Virus record (IMG/VR): IMGVR_UViG_3300048927_000815 | Coordinates: 1 to 54,765 of that record | DNA from: a virus | Reading direction: 5' to 3' (one strand) | DNA: 54,765 bases | Shown: positions 39,754-48,126 of the stretch, one piece after another | Position numbering within the stretch: the stretch's first letter is position 1 | How the letters are laid out: every line of letters begins with the position of its first letter | Notes under the pieces: generated by a model | Databases searched by the model: none | What the model was told of the DNA's origin: nothing | Seen by the model: the letters and a program-made list of their open reading frames with translations, nothing else | Translations under genes and position numbers: made by a program

Positions 39754-39977
39754 ATATGGAACGCATCACCTCTTTTATCGCCTACTGGCTGAGTGCCGCA
39801 CTGGCGGCGTTTGGCGCGGTCACCCCGCAGGATTTCGCGGCTTACGCCGGTGTGATCGGCGTGGCGCTGACGGTGGGCGTTAACTGGTATTACCGCCGGA
39901 AAAGTTATGCCCTTCTGGCTCAGCTCGGACAACGCCCCCTCAGCGGTAAGGAGATCGGTAATGTCATCAGTCGTTAA
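39744..39977 (+). CDS. Holin, HP1/186-type (prophage B)
   Basis: A 77-aa holin with two hydrophobic segments (about 9-24 and 34-52), followed by NWYYRRKSY as in prophage A. I used the GTG at 39744 because it aligns with the ATG start in prophage A and has GGAGG about 10 nt upstream; ATG at 39756 would remove four residues. It overlaps gpX and the endolysin gene. Confidence 0.83.
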   Translation: MGLNMERITSFIAYWLSAALAAFGAVTPQDFAAYAGVIGVALTVGVNWYYRRKSYALLAQLGQRPLSGKEIGNVISR

Positions 39978-40470
39978 GCGTTGCAGTGTGGCCGCCGTGC
40001 TGTTACTGGCGGTACTGGTGCCGGATTTTCGTCTGCTTCACACCTCGCAGGACGGTCTCGCCCTGCTGTCTGACCTCGAGGGGTGTCGCCTGCGTCCCTA
40101 CCAGTGCAGCGCCGGGGTGTGGACGTCAGGCATCGGACACGCTGCCGGGGTCACGCCTGCGCGTGACATTACCGAACGGGAGGCGGCGACAAACCTTGTC
40201 GCGGATGTGCTCGGCACCGAGCGCCGTCTCGCGGTCTGCGCGCCGGTTGAGATGCCTCAGCACGTTTATGACGCTGTGGTCAGCTTTGCCTTTAACGTCG
40301 GAACCGGCGCGGCGTGCCGGTCAACACTGGTGTATTTCCTCAACGAAAAAAAATGGAAACAGGCATGTGACCAGCTCCCGCGCTGGGTCTATGTCAGGGG
40401 CGTGAAAATCACCGGGCTCGAAAACCGGCGACAGCGCGAGCGCGAATACTGCCTGAAGGGGGCGCAATGA
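39961..40470 (+). CDS. SAR endolysin, GH24 lysozyme with catalytic Cys (prophage B)
   Basis: A 169-aa SAR endolysin like that of prophage A. SAR segment about 9-28 (SVAAVLLLAVLVPDF); E40, C49, T55 catalytic residues; cysteines 8, 42 and 49 consistent with disulphide caging as in phage P1 Lyz. The two prophages share it almost exactly, so the lysis cassette was kept in the headless element. Confidence 0.9.
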   Translation: MSSVVKRCSVAAVLLLAVLVPDFRLLHTSQDGLALLSDLEGCRLRPYQCSAGVWTSGIGHAAGVTPARDITEREAATNLVADVLGTERRLAVCAPVEMPQHVYDAVVSFAFNVGTGAACRSTLVYFLNEKKWKQACDQLPRWVYVRGVKITGLENRRQREREYCLKGAQ

Positions 40471-40880
40471 AAACACTGATTATTTTGCTGGTTCTGGCTG
40501 TGACCGGGGTGCTGTGGATACGCCAGGAAAACAACACGCTGCGCGGGTCGTTCGAGCGCGCAAACCGGGTTGCCGGTGAGCAAAAAAACACGATCGGGAT
40601 GCTGAAAATTCAGCTCAGTGTCGCCCGTGACCGGGCGGACAAAAACGAACGGGCGCAGGTGGATTTGCGCCAGAAGCTTGACGCTGCCAGCGTGCGGGAA
40701 GCCCGCCGCGAGCAGACCATAACGAGGTTACTCAATGAAAATGACGCCTTTCGCCGCTGGTACAGCGCTGACCTGCCTGATGCTGTGCGCCGGTTGCACC
40801 ACCGCGCCGCCTGCGCCAGTGCCGGTGACTGTTTACAACGCCTGCCCGAAAGTCAGCCTCTGCCCGATGCCGGGAAGTGA
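40467..40880 (+). CDS. lysB: LysB-like i-spanin (Rz-type), prophage B
   Basis: A 137-aa inner-membrane spanin with an N-terminal anchor (TLIILLVLAVTGVLWI, 3-18) and periplasmic coiled coil. It overlaps the endolysin gene by ATGA. It pairs with the nested lipoprotein that follows. Confidence 0.85.
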   Translation: MKTLIILLVLAVTGVLWIRQENNTLRGSFERANRVAGEQKNTIGMLKIQLSVARDRADKNERAQVDLRQKLDAASVREARREQTITRLLNENDAFRRWYSADLPDAVRRLHHRAACASAGDCLQRLPESQPLPDAGK

Positions 40881-41025
40881 TCCGCAGACCAACGGCGACT
40901 TAAGCGCTGACATACGCAACCTTGAGCGCGCGCTGGAAAACTGCGCGCTCCAGGTCGAAACCATCAAACACTGTCAGGACGATATTGATGCTGAAACCCG
41001 AGAGCCTGCGAAAAGCCCTGGCTGA
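40735..41025 (+). CDS. lysC: LysC-like o-spanin lipoprotein (Rz1-type), nested, prophage B
   Basis: A 96-aa outer-membrane lipoprotein in the +1 frame of lysB. Lipobox LMLCAGC and a proline-rich PPAPVPV follow the signal peptide. It overlaps gpR by 38 bp. Together with LysB it bridges the envelope to complete lysis. Confidence 0.85.
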   Translation: MKMTPFAAGTALTCLMLCAGCTTAPPAPVPVTVYNACPKVSLCPMPGSDPQTNGDLSADIRNLERALENCALQVETIKHCQDDIDAETREPAKSPG

Positions 41026-41455
41026 TGCCGTGCCGGTGCTGGCAACAAACCCGGAAATGCTGCGCCTGTATGTGGATGGCGGCAATATCGCCGCCACGCT
41101 GGCGAGCTCGTTATCCTTCGAAAAGCAGTACAGCCTGAATGTGGTGGTGACCGATTTTACCGGCGATTTTGACCTGATCCTCGTCCCGGTGCTGGCGTGG
41201 CTGCGCGAGCATCAGCCGGATATTCTCAGCACCGACACCGGGCAGAAAAAGGGCTTTACCTTTGAGGCGGATATCAACAACGACAGCAGTTTCGATATCA
41301 GCATCAGCCTCTTAATGACTGAGCGCACGCTGGTCAGGGAGGTGGGCGCGGCGCTGCATGTGGAGAACATTCCCGAACCGCCACCGCCGGAGCCGGTTAC
41401 GCGTCCGACAGAGCTTTATGTGCGCGGTGAGCTGGTGAGTCAGTGGAATGAATGA
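40988..41455 (+). CDS. R: Tail completion protein gpR (prophage B)
   Basis: A 155-aa P2 gpR-family protein (LKPESLRKALADAVPVL, ASSLSFEKQYSLN, ELYVRGELVSQW). It completes the tail together with gpS. Start aligned with the prophage A copy. It overlaps gpS by 8 bp. Confidence 0.92.
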   Translation: MLKPESLRKALADAVPVLATNPEMLRLYVDGGNIAATLASSLSFEKQYSLNVVVTDFTGDFDLILVPVLAWLREHQPDILSTDTGQKKGFTFEADINNDSSFDISISLLMTERTLVREVGAALHVENIPEPPPPEPVTRPTELYVRGELVSQWNE

Positions 41456-41903
41456 GTTTAAGCCGTTCGACGATAAACTCGCGGGGCTGCTTGATTCCCT
41501 TTCGCCCGCCGGTCGTCGCCGTCTCACTGTGAAAATTGCGAAGAAGCTGCGCCAGAGTCAGCAGCAGCGCATTAAATCGCAGAAAGCGCCCGACGGCACC
41601 GCATATGCCCCGCGCAAACCCCAGCGCATCAGGGAAAAGAAAGGCCGGGTTAAGCGGCAAATGTTCGCAAAGCTGCGAACCGCCCGTTATCTGAAGGCCA
41701 GCGGCAATGACAGCGCGGCGGTGGTGGAATTTACCGGCAAAGTGCAGCGCATTGCCAGAGTTCATCAGTCAGGGCTAAAAGATAAACCAGCGCGAAACAG
41801 TGCCGAGGTACAGTATCCTGCTCGTCAATTACTAGGATTTGATAAAGGCTCTATGCAATTGATCGAAGACGAGATATTACTAATACTATCTAAAAAAGTA
41901 TGA
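41448..41903 (+). CDS. S: Tail completion protein gpS, cargo-edge C-terminus
   Basis: A 151-aa protein of the P2 gpS/virion morphogenesis family (LSPAGRRRLTVKIAKKLRQS, RKPQRIREKKGR). P2 gpS is about 150 aa, so it is full length. From about residue 110 the DNA becomes AT-rich (QLLGFDKGSMQLIEDEILLI), marking the left border of the cargo that follows; the end of the gene probably came in with that cargo. This gene is absent from prophage A. Confidence 0.88.
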   Translation: MNEFKPFDDKLAGLLDSLSPAGRRRLTVKIAKKLRQSQQQRIKSQKAPDGTAYAPRKPQRIREKKGRVKRQMFAKLRTARYLKASGNDSAAVVEFTGKVQRIARVHQSGLKDKPARNSAEVQYPARQLLGFDKGSMQLIEDEILLILSKKV

Positions 41904-41916
41904 GAATGATGAGACT

Positions 41917-42672
41917 ATGGAAAAGAAATTTAGACTTTTACGAGCCAGAATAAAAAAATCACAAAAAATAGTAATGGATATAATTATCAAACATCATCAG
42001 GCTGATTTATGTCTCTTGTGTGGCAGCGAAGTTGAGATAACTCGTGAACATGTTATTCCTCAATGGGCATTTGAGGCAGCACCAGACAAAGAGTTACTTA
42101 GCACCAAGAACAATCAATATACAAGTTATATTAAAACTACTATCCCAGCATGTAGAAGTTGCAACTCTGAGTTGCTTGGAGTATTTGAAGATTATTTAAA
42201 GAGGATGCTACTTAATAAGAAGCCTGAGAGTATAAGCGGACCAGATTATGATATCATTATTTGGTGGTTACAATACCTTGGTTTCAAACTACAGGTGATG
42301 GATCTTCGTAATCGTTTCCTGAGATATAGGGGGGGAGAATACATACCCTATTTAGCGCAAATTCCAGTTGCAATGTTCTGGGGGGATATTGACACGACGC
42401 CGAATAAAGTTTTCCGAACAATAAGAAAATCCCGAAGAAATCTAACTTCAAAATGGAAGGATGCAAAACACAACTCTCTAATGATCTTTAAGAGTAAAAA
42501 TGAAGGCTTCTCTTTTTTTCATAAAGTGAATGAATTTATTTTTATTCAGATGCCTCAAATGAAAATTGCCTTTTTCTTTTTCTTCGATAAAGAATTTGAA
42601 AAACATGAACAAGCACATGCAGAGTGTATGCAGATAATCAAGTATGTTTGGGAGAATGACGAAAAATCATAA
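41917..42672 (+). CDS. HNH-type endonuclease-like cargo protein
   Basis: A 251-aa protein with a treble-clef HNH-type N-terminal domain: C32-x-x-C35 (CLLC), EHVIPQW at 44-50 (H45) and C79-x-x-C82-N83 (CRSCN). The remaining ~160 residues, rich in aromatic and basic residues, are unrecognised and may be a recognition or effector part. The gene is strongly AT-rich and sits between S and V, where P2 has no gene. It may be a homing-type nuclease or a defence effector. It lies 13 bp behind S and is probably expressed late with it. Confidence 0.72.
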   Translation: MEKKFRLLRARIKKSQKIVMDIIIKHHQADLCLLCGSEVEITREHVIPQWAFEAAPDKELLSTKNNQYTSYIKTTIPACRSCNSELLGVFEDYLKRMLLNKKPESISGPDYDIIIWWLQYLGFKLQVMDLRNRFLRYRGGEYIPYLAQIPVAMFWGDIDTTPNKVFRTIRKSRRNLTSKWKDAKHNSLMIFKSKNEGFSFFHKVNEFIFIQMPQMKIAFFFFFDKEFEKHEQAHAECMQIIKYVWENDEKS

Positions 42673-42674
42673 GG

Positions 42675-42735
42675 TTGTGTCACGTCCTAAATAACTTCCC
42701 CTAATTGCCGCTGCTTTTGCTTGGCGGCATTCTTC
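42675..42735 (+). promoter_or_regulatory. Candidate late promoter of the V operon (prophage B)
   Basis: TTGT-N12-ATAA at 42675-42694 with GCATTCTTC at the standard -10 distance, in the same place as the V promoter of prophage A. The right half of the site is weak. A hairpin TGCCGC/GCGGCA (about 42706-42729) overlaps and may also end the cargo transcript. Confidence 0.45.
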
Positions 42736-42740
42736 GTTGT

Positions 42741-43376
42741 ATGAACATACCAGCAAACATCAATGAACTTGCCCGCGCACTCCGCAACATGGTACGCACC
42801 GGCGTTGTGGTCGAAACCGATCTCATTACCGGGCGCTGCCGTGTGCAGACCGGCGGTATTGTTACCGACTGGCTCCAGTGGCTGACGCAGCGCGCCGGTC
42901 GCGCCCGCACATGGTGGGCACCCTCCATCGGCGAGCAGGTGCTTATTCTGGCCGTGGGCGGCGAGCTCGATACCGCCTTTGTGTTGCCGGGCATTTTTTC
43001 CGACGGCAACCCCGCCCCGTCTGCCTCAGCCGATGCGTGGCATGTTGCATTCCCCGATGGCGCGGTAATTGAGTACGAACCGAAAGCCAGCGCCCTGACC
43101 GTCAGCGGCATCAAAACCGCCACGGTAACCGCCTCTGAATCCCTGACCGCCACGGTGCCTGTGGTGACCGTTAAAGCGTCTTCACGCATCACGCTCGATA
43201 CGCCGGAAGTGGTCTGCACCAGGAGGCTCATCACCGGCTCGCTGGAAGTGCAGCAGGGCGGCATCATGCGCGGCAACATCGAGCACACCGGCGGCGAACT
43301 CTCCTCTAACGGCAAGGTACTGCACACCCATAAACACCCCGGCGACAGCGGCGGAACAACCGGAGCGCCACTATGA
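42741..43376 (+). CDS. V: Baseplate spike protein gpV (prophage B)
   Basis: A 211-aa spike protein (ANINELARALRNMVRTGVVV; RCRVQTGGIVTDWLQWLT), with the histidine-rich tip HTHKHPGDSGG that binds metal in P2. Start at 42741 as in P2. It is close to the prophage A copy. Confidence 0.96.
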   Translation: MNIPANINELARALRNMVRTGVVVETDLITGRCRVQTGGIVTDWLQWLTQRAGRARTWWAPSIGEQVLILAVGGELDTAFVLPGIFSDGNPAPSASADAWHVAFPDGAVIEYEPKASALTVSGIKTATVTASESLTATVPVVTVKASSRITLDTPEVVCTRRLITGSLEVQQGGIMRGNIEHTGGELSSNGKVLHTHKHPGDSGGTTGAPL

Positions 43377-43720
43377 CCGCGCGTTATATCGGTATGAGCC
43401 GCAGCACCGGCAGGGCGCTGACGGATGCGGAACACATCAGCCAGAGCCTCAGCGATATCCTGCGCACGCCTGTAGGCTCGCGGGTGATGCGCCGTGATTA
43501 CGGCTCGCTGTTGTCCTCCCTGATTGACCAGCCCCAGACCCCGGCGCTTGAGCTGCAAATTAAGGTGGCCTGCTATCTTGCCGTGCTGAAGTGGGAGCCG
43601 CGTATCACCCTGAGCGCGGTAACGACCGAGCGTCTGTCTGATGGCCGTATGGTGGTCAGCCTGACCGGCGAGATTGCCACCACCGGCGACCCCCTTTCGT
43701 TAACCATCCCTGTGAGCTAA
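43373..43720 (+). CDS. W: Baseplate wedge protein gpW (prophage B)
   Basis: A 115-aa gp25-like wedge protein with LSDILRTPVGSRVMRRDYGS. It overlaps gpV by ATGA and is 3 bp from gpJ. Confidence 0.96.
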   Translation: MTARYIGMSRSTGRALTDAEHISQSLSDILRTPVGSRVMRRDYGSLLSSLIDQPQTPALELQIKVACYLAVLKWEPRITLSAVTTERLSDGRMVVSLTGEIATTGDPLSLTIPVS

Positions 43721-43723
43721 CCC

Positions 43724-44632
43724 ATGCCGATTGTTGATTTAAGCCAGCTCCCCGCGCCTGATGTGGTCGAGCAGCTCGATTACGAAAGCATTCTGACTGA
43801 GCGCAAGGCGACGCTTGTTTCGTTGTTTCCGGCAGAGCAACAGGAGGCGGTCGCCCGCACGCTGGCGCTCGAATCGGAGCCGCTGACCAAATTCCTTGAG
43901 GAAAATGCCTACCGGGAAGTTGTCTGGCGTCAGCGTGTTAACGAGGCCGCACGCGCAACCATGCTCGCCTTCGCTGCCGGTAACGACCTTGATGTGATCG
44001 GGGCGAATTACAACGTCTCGCGTCTGGTGATCACCCCGGCAGATGAAGAGGCATTCCCGCCCGTGGCGGCGGTGCTGGAATCCGACAGCGATTTTCGTCT
44101 GCGCATCCAGCAGGCGCTCGAAGGGCTTAGCGTGGCCGGGTCTGTCGGCGCGTATGAATTTCACGGGCGCAGCGCTGACGGGCGGGTCGCTGATATCTCC
44201 GTGACCAGCCCGCAACCGGCCTGTGTCACGGTCTCGGTGTTATCCCGCGAGGGCAACGGCGCGGCCTCTGATGAGCTCCTGACCGTGGTGCGTAATGCCC
44301 TCAACGACGAGGACGTCAGGCCGGTGGCTGACCGCGTGACGGTACAGTCGGCCAGCATTGTTGATTACCGGATTAACGCCACCCTTTATCTTTACCCTGG
44401 CCCCGAAAGTGAGCCGGTGCGCAGCGCCGCCGAAGCAAAGCTCAGCGCATACATCACCGCGCAGCACCGGCTCGGGCGCGATATCCGCAAATCCGCCATT
44501 TATGCCGCCCTGCACGTTGAGGGGGTGCAGCGGGTCGAGCTCGCCGCGCCGGTCACTGACATTGTTCTGGACAGCACCCAGGCCTCTTACTGCACGGATT
44601 ATGAGATTGTGATCGGGGGTTCTGATGAATGA
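43724..44632 (+). CDS. J: Baseplate assembly protein gpJ (prophage B)
   Basis: A 302-aa Baseplate_J-family protein, the same length as in prophage A (IVDLSQLPAPDVVEQLDYES; YEFHGRSADGRVADIS). It overlaps gpI by 8 bp. Confidence 0.96.
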   Translation: MPIVDLSQLPAPDVVEQLDYESILTERKATLVSLFPAEQQEAVARTLALESEPLTKFLEENAYREVVWRQRVNEAARATMLAFAAGNDLDVIGANYNVSRLVITPADEEAFPPVAAVLESDSDFRLRIQQALEGLSVAGSVGAYEFHGRSADGRVADISVTSPQPACVTVSVLSREGNGAASDELLTVVRNALNDEDVRPVADRVTVQSASIVDYRINATLYLYPGPESEPVRSAAEAKLSAYITAQHRLGRDIRKSAIYAALHVEGVQRVELAAPVTDIVLDSTQASYCTDYEIVIGGSDE

Positions 44633-45155
44633 ATCGCGCCTGTTGCCGGTCGGCTCGTCCCCGCTTGAGGTGGCGGCGGCGCGTGCCTGTGCCGATATCG
44701 AAAACACCCCGATACCGTTGCGGCGTCTGTGGAATCCCGACACCTGCCCGGTGCAGCTCCTGCCGTGGCTGGCCTGGGCATTTTCGGTCGACCGGTGGGA
44801 TGAGAAATGGCCGGAGGAAACGAAGCGCGATGTGATCCGCAGCGCGTATTTCATCCACTGCCACAAGGGCACCATAGGGGCGGTGCGTCGTGTCGTTGAG
44901 CCGCTCGGCTATGTCATCAACATTATCGAGTGGTGGGAAAACAACGAGCCGCCAGGCACATTCCGGCTTGATATTGGCGTCCTCGAAACCGGCATTTCGG
45001 AGGAAATGTATCAGGAGATGGAGCGGCTTATTGCCGATGCGAAACCGGCCAGCCGCCATCTTATCGGGCTCAATATTATTCAGGATGTTGCGGGATATCT
45101 CTTCGCCGGTGGGGCGGGTTACGACGGCGACATTATTACGGTTTATCCGGGTTAA
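44625..45155 (+). CDS. I: Tail protein gpI (prophage B)
   Basis: A 176-aa P2 gpI-family protein ([34 protein letters not shown]). It connects the wedge to the fibre and is followed after 11 bp by H, with no terminator, unlike prophage A. Confidence 0.95.
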   Translation: MNESRLLPVGSSPLEVAAARACADIENTPIPLRRLWNPDTCPVQLLPWLAWAFSVDRWDEKWPEETKRDVIRSAYFIHCHKGTIGAVRRVVEPLGYVINIIEWWENNEPPGTFRLDIGVLETGISEEMYQEMERLIADAKPASRHLIGLNIIQDVAGYLFAGGAGYDGDIITVYPG

Positions 45156-45166
45156 GTGAGAAAAGC

Positions 45167-46993
45167 ATGACTGCAAAATACAGAACGGTGGTCACCACCG
45201 CAGGCGCGGCAAAATTTGCCGCCGCGCTCACACCGGGCAGTAAGAAAGTGAACATTACCGCGATGGCCGTCGGCGACGGCGGCGGAAAACTTCCCCAGCC
45301 CGACGCTGGTCAGACAAAGCTGATTAATGAAGTCTGGCGCAATAAGCTGAATAAAATCAGCCAGGACAATAAAAACAAAAATTACATCGTGGCCGAGCTG
45401 GTTATCCCGCCGGAGACGGGCGGGTTCTGGCTGCGTGAAATGGGGCTCTATGACGACACCGGCACGCTGGTTGCCGTCAGCAATATGGCTGAGAGTTATA
45501 AGCCAAAACTCGAAGAGGGTTCCGGGCGGGCGCAGACCCTGCGCATGGTTATCGTTCTGTCGGATCTGGCGTCCGTTGAGCTGAGTATCGACGCCACAAC
45601 CGTGATGGCCTCGCAGGATTACGTTGACAGCAAGCTCCTTGAGCATGAGCAGTCGCGCCGCCACCCTGATGCGACGCTCAGCGCAAAAGGGTTTACCCAA
45701 CTGAGCAGCGCGACCGACAGCCCGTCGGAGACGCTCGCCGCCACACCGAAAGCTGTTAAGGCGGCGTACGACCTTGCCCGCGCCAAATACACCGCGCAGG
45801 ACGCCACCACGACGCAAAAAGGTATCGTGCAGCTCAGCAACGCAACCGACAGCGAGTCAGAAGCGCACGCCGCCACCTCAAAAGCGCTTAAAGCCGTGGT
45901 TGATTATGCGAGCTCAAAATATGTTGCGCAGGACGCCACCACGGCGCAGAAAGGCATTATCCGTCTTTACAGCGGTACCGACAGCAACACGGAGGCGCTT
46001 GCCGCGACGCCAAAAGCGGTCAAAACAGCCTACGATACGGCAGTGAGAGCGAATGAGAATGCCGAGGGACGCGTCCCGAAAGGGGCTGGGCTCAATACCT
46101 ACGCTGAGCTTATCGGTGATGTTGCGGTTGAGCTGCGCCAGCGTTCAGGTTTTTTTAATTCGCCCTCCGCGTTAAACGGGATGCCCGGCGGTCACCCCTG
46201 GAAGCATTACATCAATTCTGCTCACGGCAACAGCGTCGGTTACAACACGACAATCGGGATTGATTTCTACGGCAAATACATCGGTTTTGCCGCTGTCTGC
46301 GACGGTAAATTCAACGGCTGGAAAATGATCCATCACGACGGTTATAACACCTGTCCGGTGGGTACCCCGATCCCGTGGCCGTCCGACATCATCCCCGAAG
46401 GTTATGCCCTGATGGCGGGTCAGTCGTTCAATAAAGCCGCGTATCCGTTTCTGGCGGCGGCGTATCCGTCAGGTGTGATCCCGGATATGCGCGGCTGGAC
46501 GGTCAAAGGTAAACCGGCAGGGGGGCGCGCCGTGTTATCTCAGGAACTGGACGGCATTAAATTTCATGCCCACAGCGCCAGCGCCTCAAGCACCGATCTC
46601 GGGACGAAAGCGACCAGCGCATTTGACTATGGCACCAGGGCGACGAGCACGTTTGATTACGGAACGAAGTCAACCAACACGGCGGGCGAACATACGCACG
46701 TTTCGGGGGTGAGGACGCCGCCGGATGTGGCGCTTTACGGGGTGGTGGCTGCCTCCGCAGGGAATTACACGGCGGGTAGTCGCAGTGCCGCAACATCGGC
46801 ATTGACAGGTGCCGCAGGCGCACATGCGCACAGTGTTCCCATCGGTGCACACAGTCACACCTTAGCCCTGGGGGCGCACTCGCACACCGTGGCGATTGGT
46901 GCGCACAGCCACACCGTGACGGTCGCGGGGGCGGGCAATGATGAGAACACCGTTAAAAACATCGCATTTAACTACATCGTGAGGCTTGCATAA
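45167..46993 (+). CDS. H: Tail fibre protein gpH (prophage B)
   Basis: A 608-aa fibre. The N-terminal attachment domain (about 1-155, [35 protein letters not shown]) differs noticeably from that of the three prophage A fibres. Three tail-fibre repeats of the kind [17 protein letters not shown] lie at about 180-290, a tail-collar region ([20 protein letters not shown]) at about 400-455, and a histidine-rich tip with repeated GAHSHT, a metal-binding fibre feature. The receptor is unknown. Confidence 0.93.
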   Translation: MTAKYRTVVTTAGAAKFAAALTPGSKKVNITAMAVGDGGGKLPQPDAGQTKLINEVWRNKLNKISQDNKNKNYIVAELVIPPETGGFWLREMGLYDDTGTLVAVSNMAESYKPKLEEGSGRAQTLRMVIVLSDLASVELSIDATTVMASQDYVDSKLLEHEQSRRHPDATLSAKGFTQLSSATDSPSETLAATPKAVKAAYDLARAKYTAQDATTTQKGIVQLSNATDSESEAHAATSKALKAVVDYASSKYVAQDATTAQKGIIRLYSGTDSNTEALAATPKAVKTAYDTAVRANENAEGRVPKGAGLNTYAELIGDVAVELRQRSGFFNSPSALNGMPGGHPWKHYINSAHGNSVGYNTTIGIDFYGKYIGFAAVCDGKFNGWKMIHHDGYNTCPVGTPIPWPSDIIPEGYALMAGQSFNKAAYPFLAAAYPSGVIPDMRGWTVKGKPAGGRAVLSQELDGIKFHAHSASASSTDLGTKATSAFDYGTRATSTFDYGTKSTNTAGEHTHVSGVRTPPDVALYGVVAASAGNYTAGSRSAATSALTGAAGAHAHSVPIGAHSHTLALGAHSHTVAIGAHSHTVTVAGAGNDENTVKNIAFNYIVRLA

Positions 46994-47565
46994 TGTTCAG
47001 AATGTCCGACCAACCGAGGACAATCACCGTGTATAACCTGAGCGCGGAAACCGGGGAATTTATCGGGAAAGGAAATGCGTATATCCCGCCGCAGACGGGT
47101 CTGCCCGCGCACTGTACCAATATCCGCCCCCCGCAGACGTCTGCCGGTAAAGTGGCGGTGTTTGACGCTGAAGCCGCGAAATGGAATGTCATGGACGATC
47201 ACCGGGGCGCGACGGTGTTTGATACTGTCACAGGGGAGCAGATCCATATTACTGCACCGGGCGCACTGCCTGAAAATGTCACCCTGCTTTCACCCGACGG
47301 TAATTACCAGAAGTGGGACGGCGATAAATGGGTTGATGACCCTGACGCAGCGCGCGCGGCCAGAATGGCAGAAATCACTGAGCTGAAAAACATGCTGATG
47401 ACGCAGGCCAGCACAGCCATTGCGCCGCTGCAGGACGCCGTCGAGCTGGAGATTGCCACCAGTGAGGAGCAGGCGCAGCTCGCCGCGTGGAAAAAATACC
47501 GGGTGCTTCTCAGCAGAACAGCCCCCGAAGCTCCGGACATTATCTGGCCTGAAAAACCTGCCTGA
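46993..47565 (+). CDS. G: Tail fibre assembly chaperone gpG (prophage B)
   Basis: A 190-aa Tfa-family chaperone (RTITVYNLSAETGEFIGKGN; DDHRGATVFDTVTGEQ; ending PEAPDIIWPEKP). It starts in the stop codon of H (TAATG). Similar in layout to the prophage A chaperone. Confidence 0.92.
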   Translation: MFRMSDQPRTITVYNLSAETGEFIGKGNAYIPPQTGLPAHCTNIRPPQTSAGKVAVFDAEAAKWNVMDDHRGATVFDTVTGEQIHITAPGALPENVTLLSPDGNYQKWDGDKWVDDPDAARAARMAEITELKNMLMTQASTAIAPLQDAVELEIATSEEQAQLAAWKKYRVLLSRTAPEAPDIIWPEKPA

Positions 47566-47578
47566 TGCACGAAAAAAA

Positions 47579-47595
47579 GCCCTCCAGGTGAGGGC
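47579..47595 (+). terminator. Terminator-like hairpin after gpG (prophage B)
   Basis: GCCCTC-CAGGT-GAGGGC, followed by AGTCATTTT. The T tract is weak, so termination may be partial. Confidence 0.5.
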
Positions 47596-47599
47596 AGTC

Positions 47600-48035
47600 A
47601 TTTTGCGTCGATTCTTGTTATCACGATATGGCATGTGTAATGACTCATCCGTGAGTCTTGTACCCTGGGTTGGGCGTGTATCCTTTCGGAGCCGCTCTAA
47701 GCATGGCCTGGATATGATAAACAGCAAGCGTAAGCGGTAAAATAAAGTGAAAAATATATTCAGGAAAAACGCTGCGCGGCATTTACGGAACATGAGGAGT
47801 GGTTATGTTGAGAAAGCAGCAGGCGAAAAAGTCCCCTTTCGAAGTGAAATCCAGGCCTTCGAAAGGGTAATCAGGAGGCCAATTTATACAAGGATGGATT
47901 GAGATTAGTTGAGTTCAATTTAATTACTATCTGCATAAGTAAAAAAGCTTAAATCGCCAAATCACAGCGAAACGCTAATACCCTGAAAACCTCCCCATAA
48001 CAGGCGGATAAAGGCCGTTTTTTCCCTGTCCGTTG
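47600..48035. other. Long non-coding stretch between gpG and FI with dyads and a mini-ORF
   Basis: About 440 bp without a convincing gene, in the spot where P2 carries the accessory Z/fun gene. It contains a perfect 11-bp inverted repeat, CCCTTTCGAAG (47834-47844) and CTTCGAAAGGG (47857-47867), and a dyad GACTCA-TCCG-TGAGTC around 47641-47656. A 21-codon frame at 47805-47870 has a GAGGAG ribosome site and overlaps the first dyad. This may be a scar of lost cargo or an RNA element. Confidence 0.5.
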
Positions 48036-48096
48036 TTGTCCAGCACGGCACCCATCCCGGATAAATAGCCCCGCCCCCGCGCACCCCGGAAAATAG
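48036..48096 (+). promoter_or_regulatory. Ogr-type late promoter of the FI operon (prophage B)
   Basis: TTGT-N12-CCAT at 48036-48055 with GGAAAATAG at 48088-48096. From there to the FI start it matches the prophage A sequence closely (AGCACTCACCCCAACACC). Confidence 0.72.
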
Positions 48097-48126
48097 CACT
48101 CACCCCAACACCACGGAGTTAAACGG

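Noticed and set aside
47420-47740. A 106-aa frame overlapping the end of gpG
   Set aside because: It mostly mirrors the gpG coding region in another frame, lacks a good ribosome site and has no phage-like sequence.
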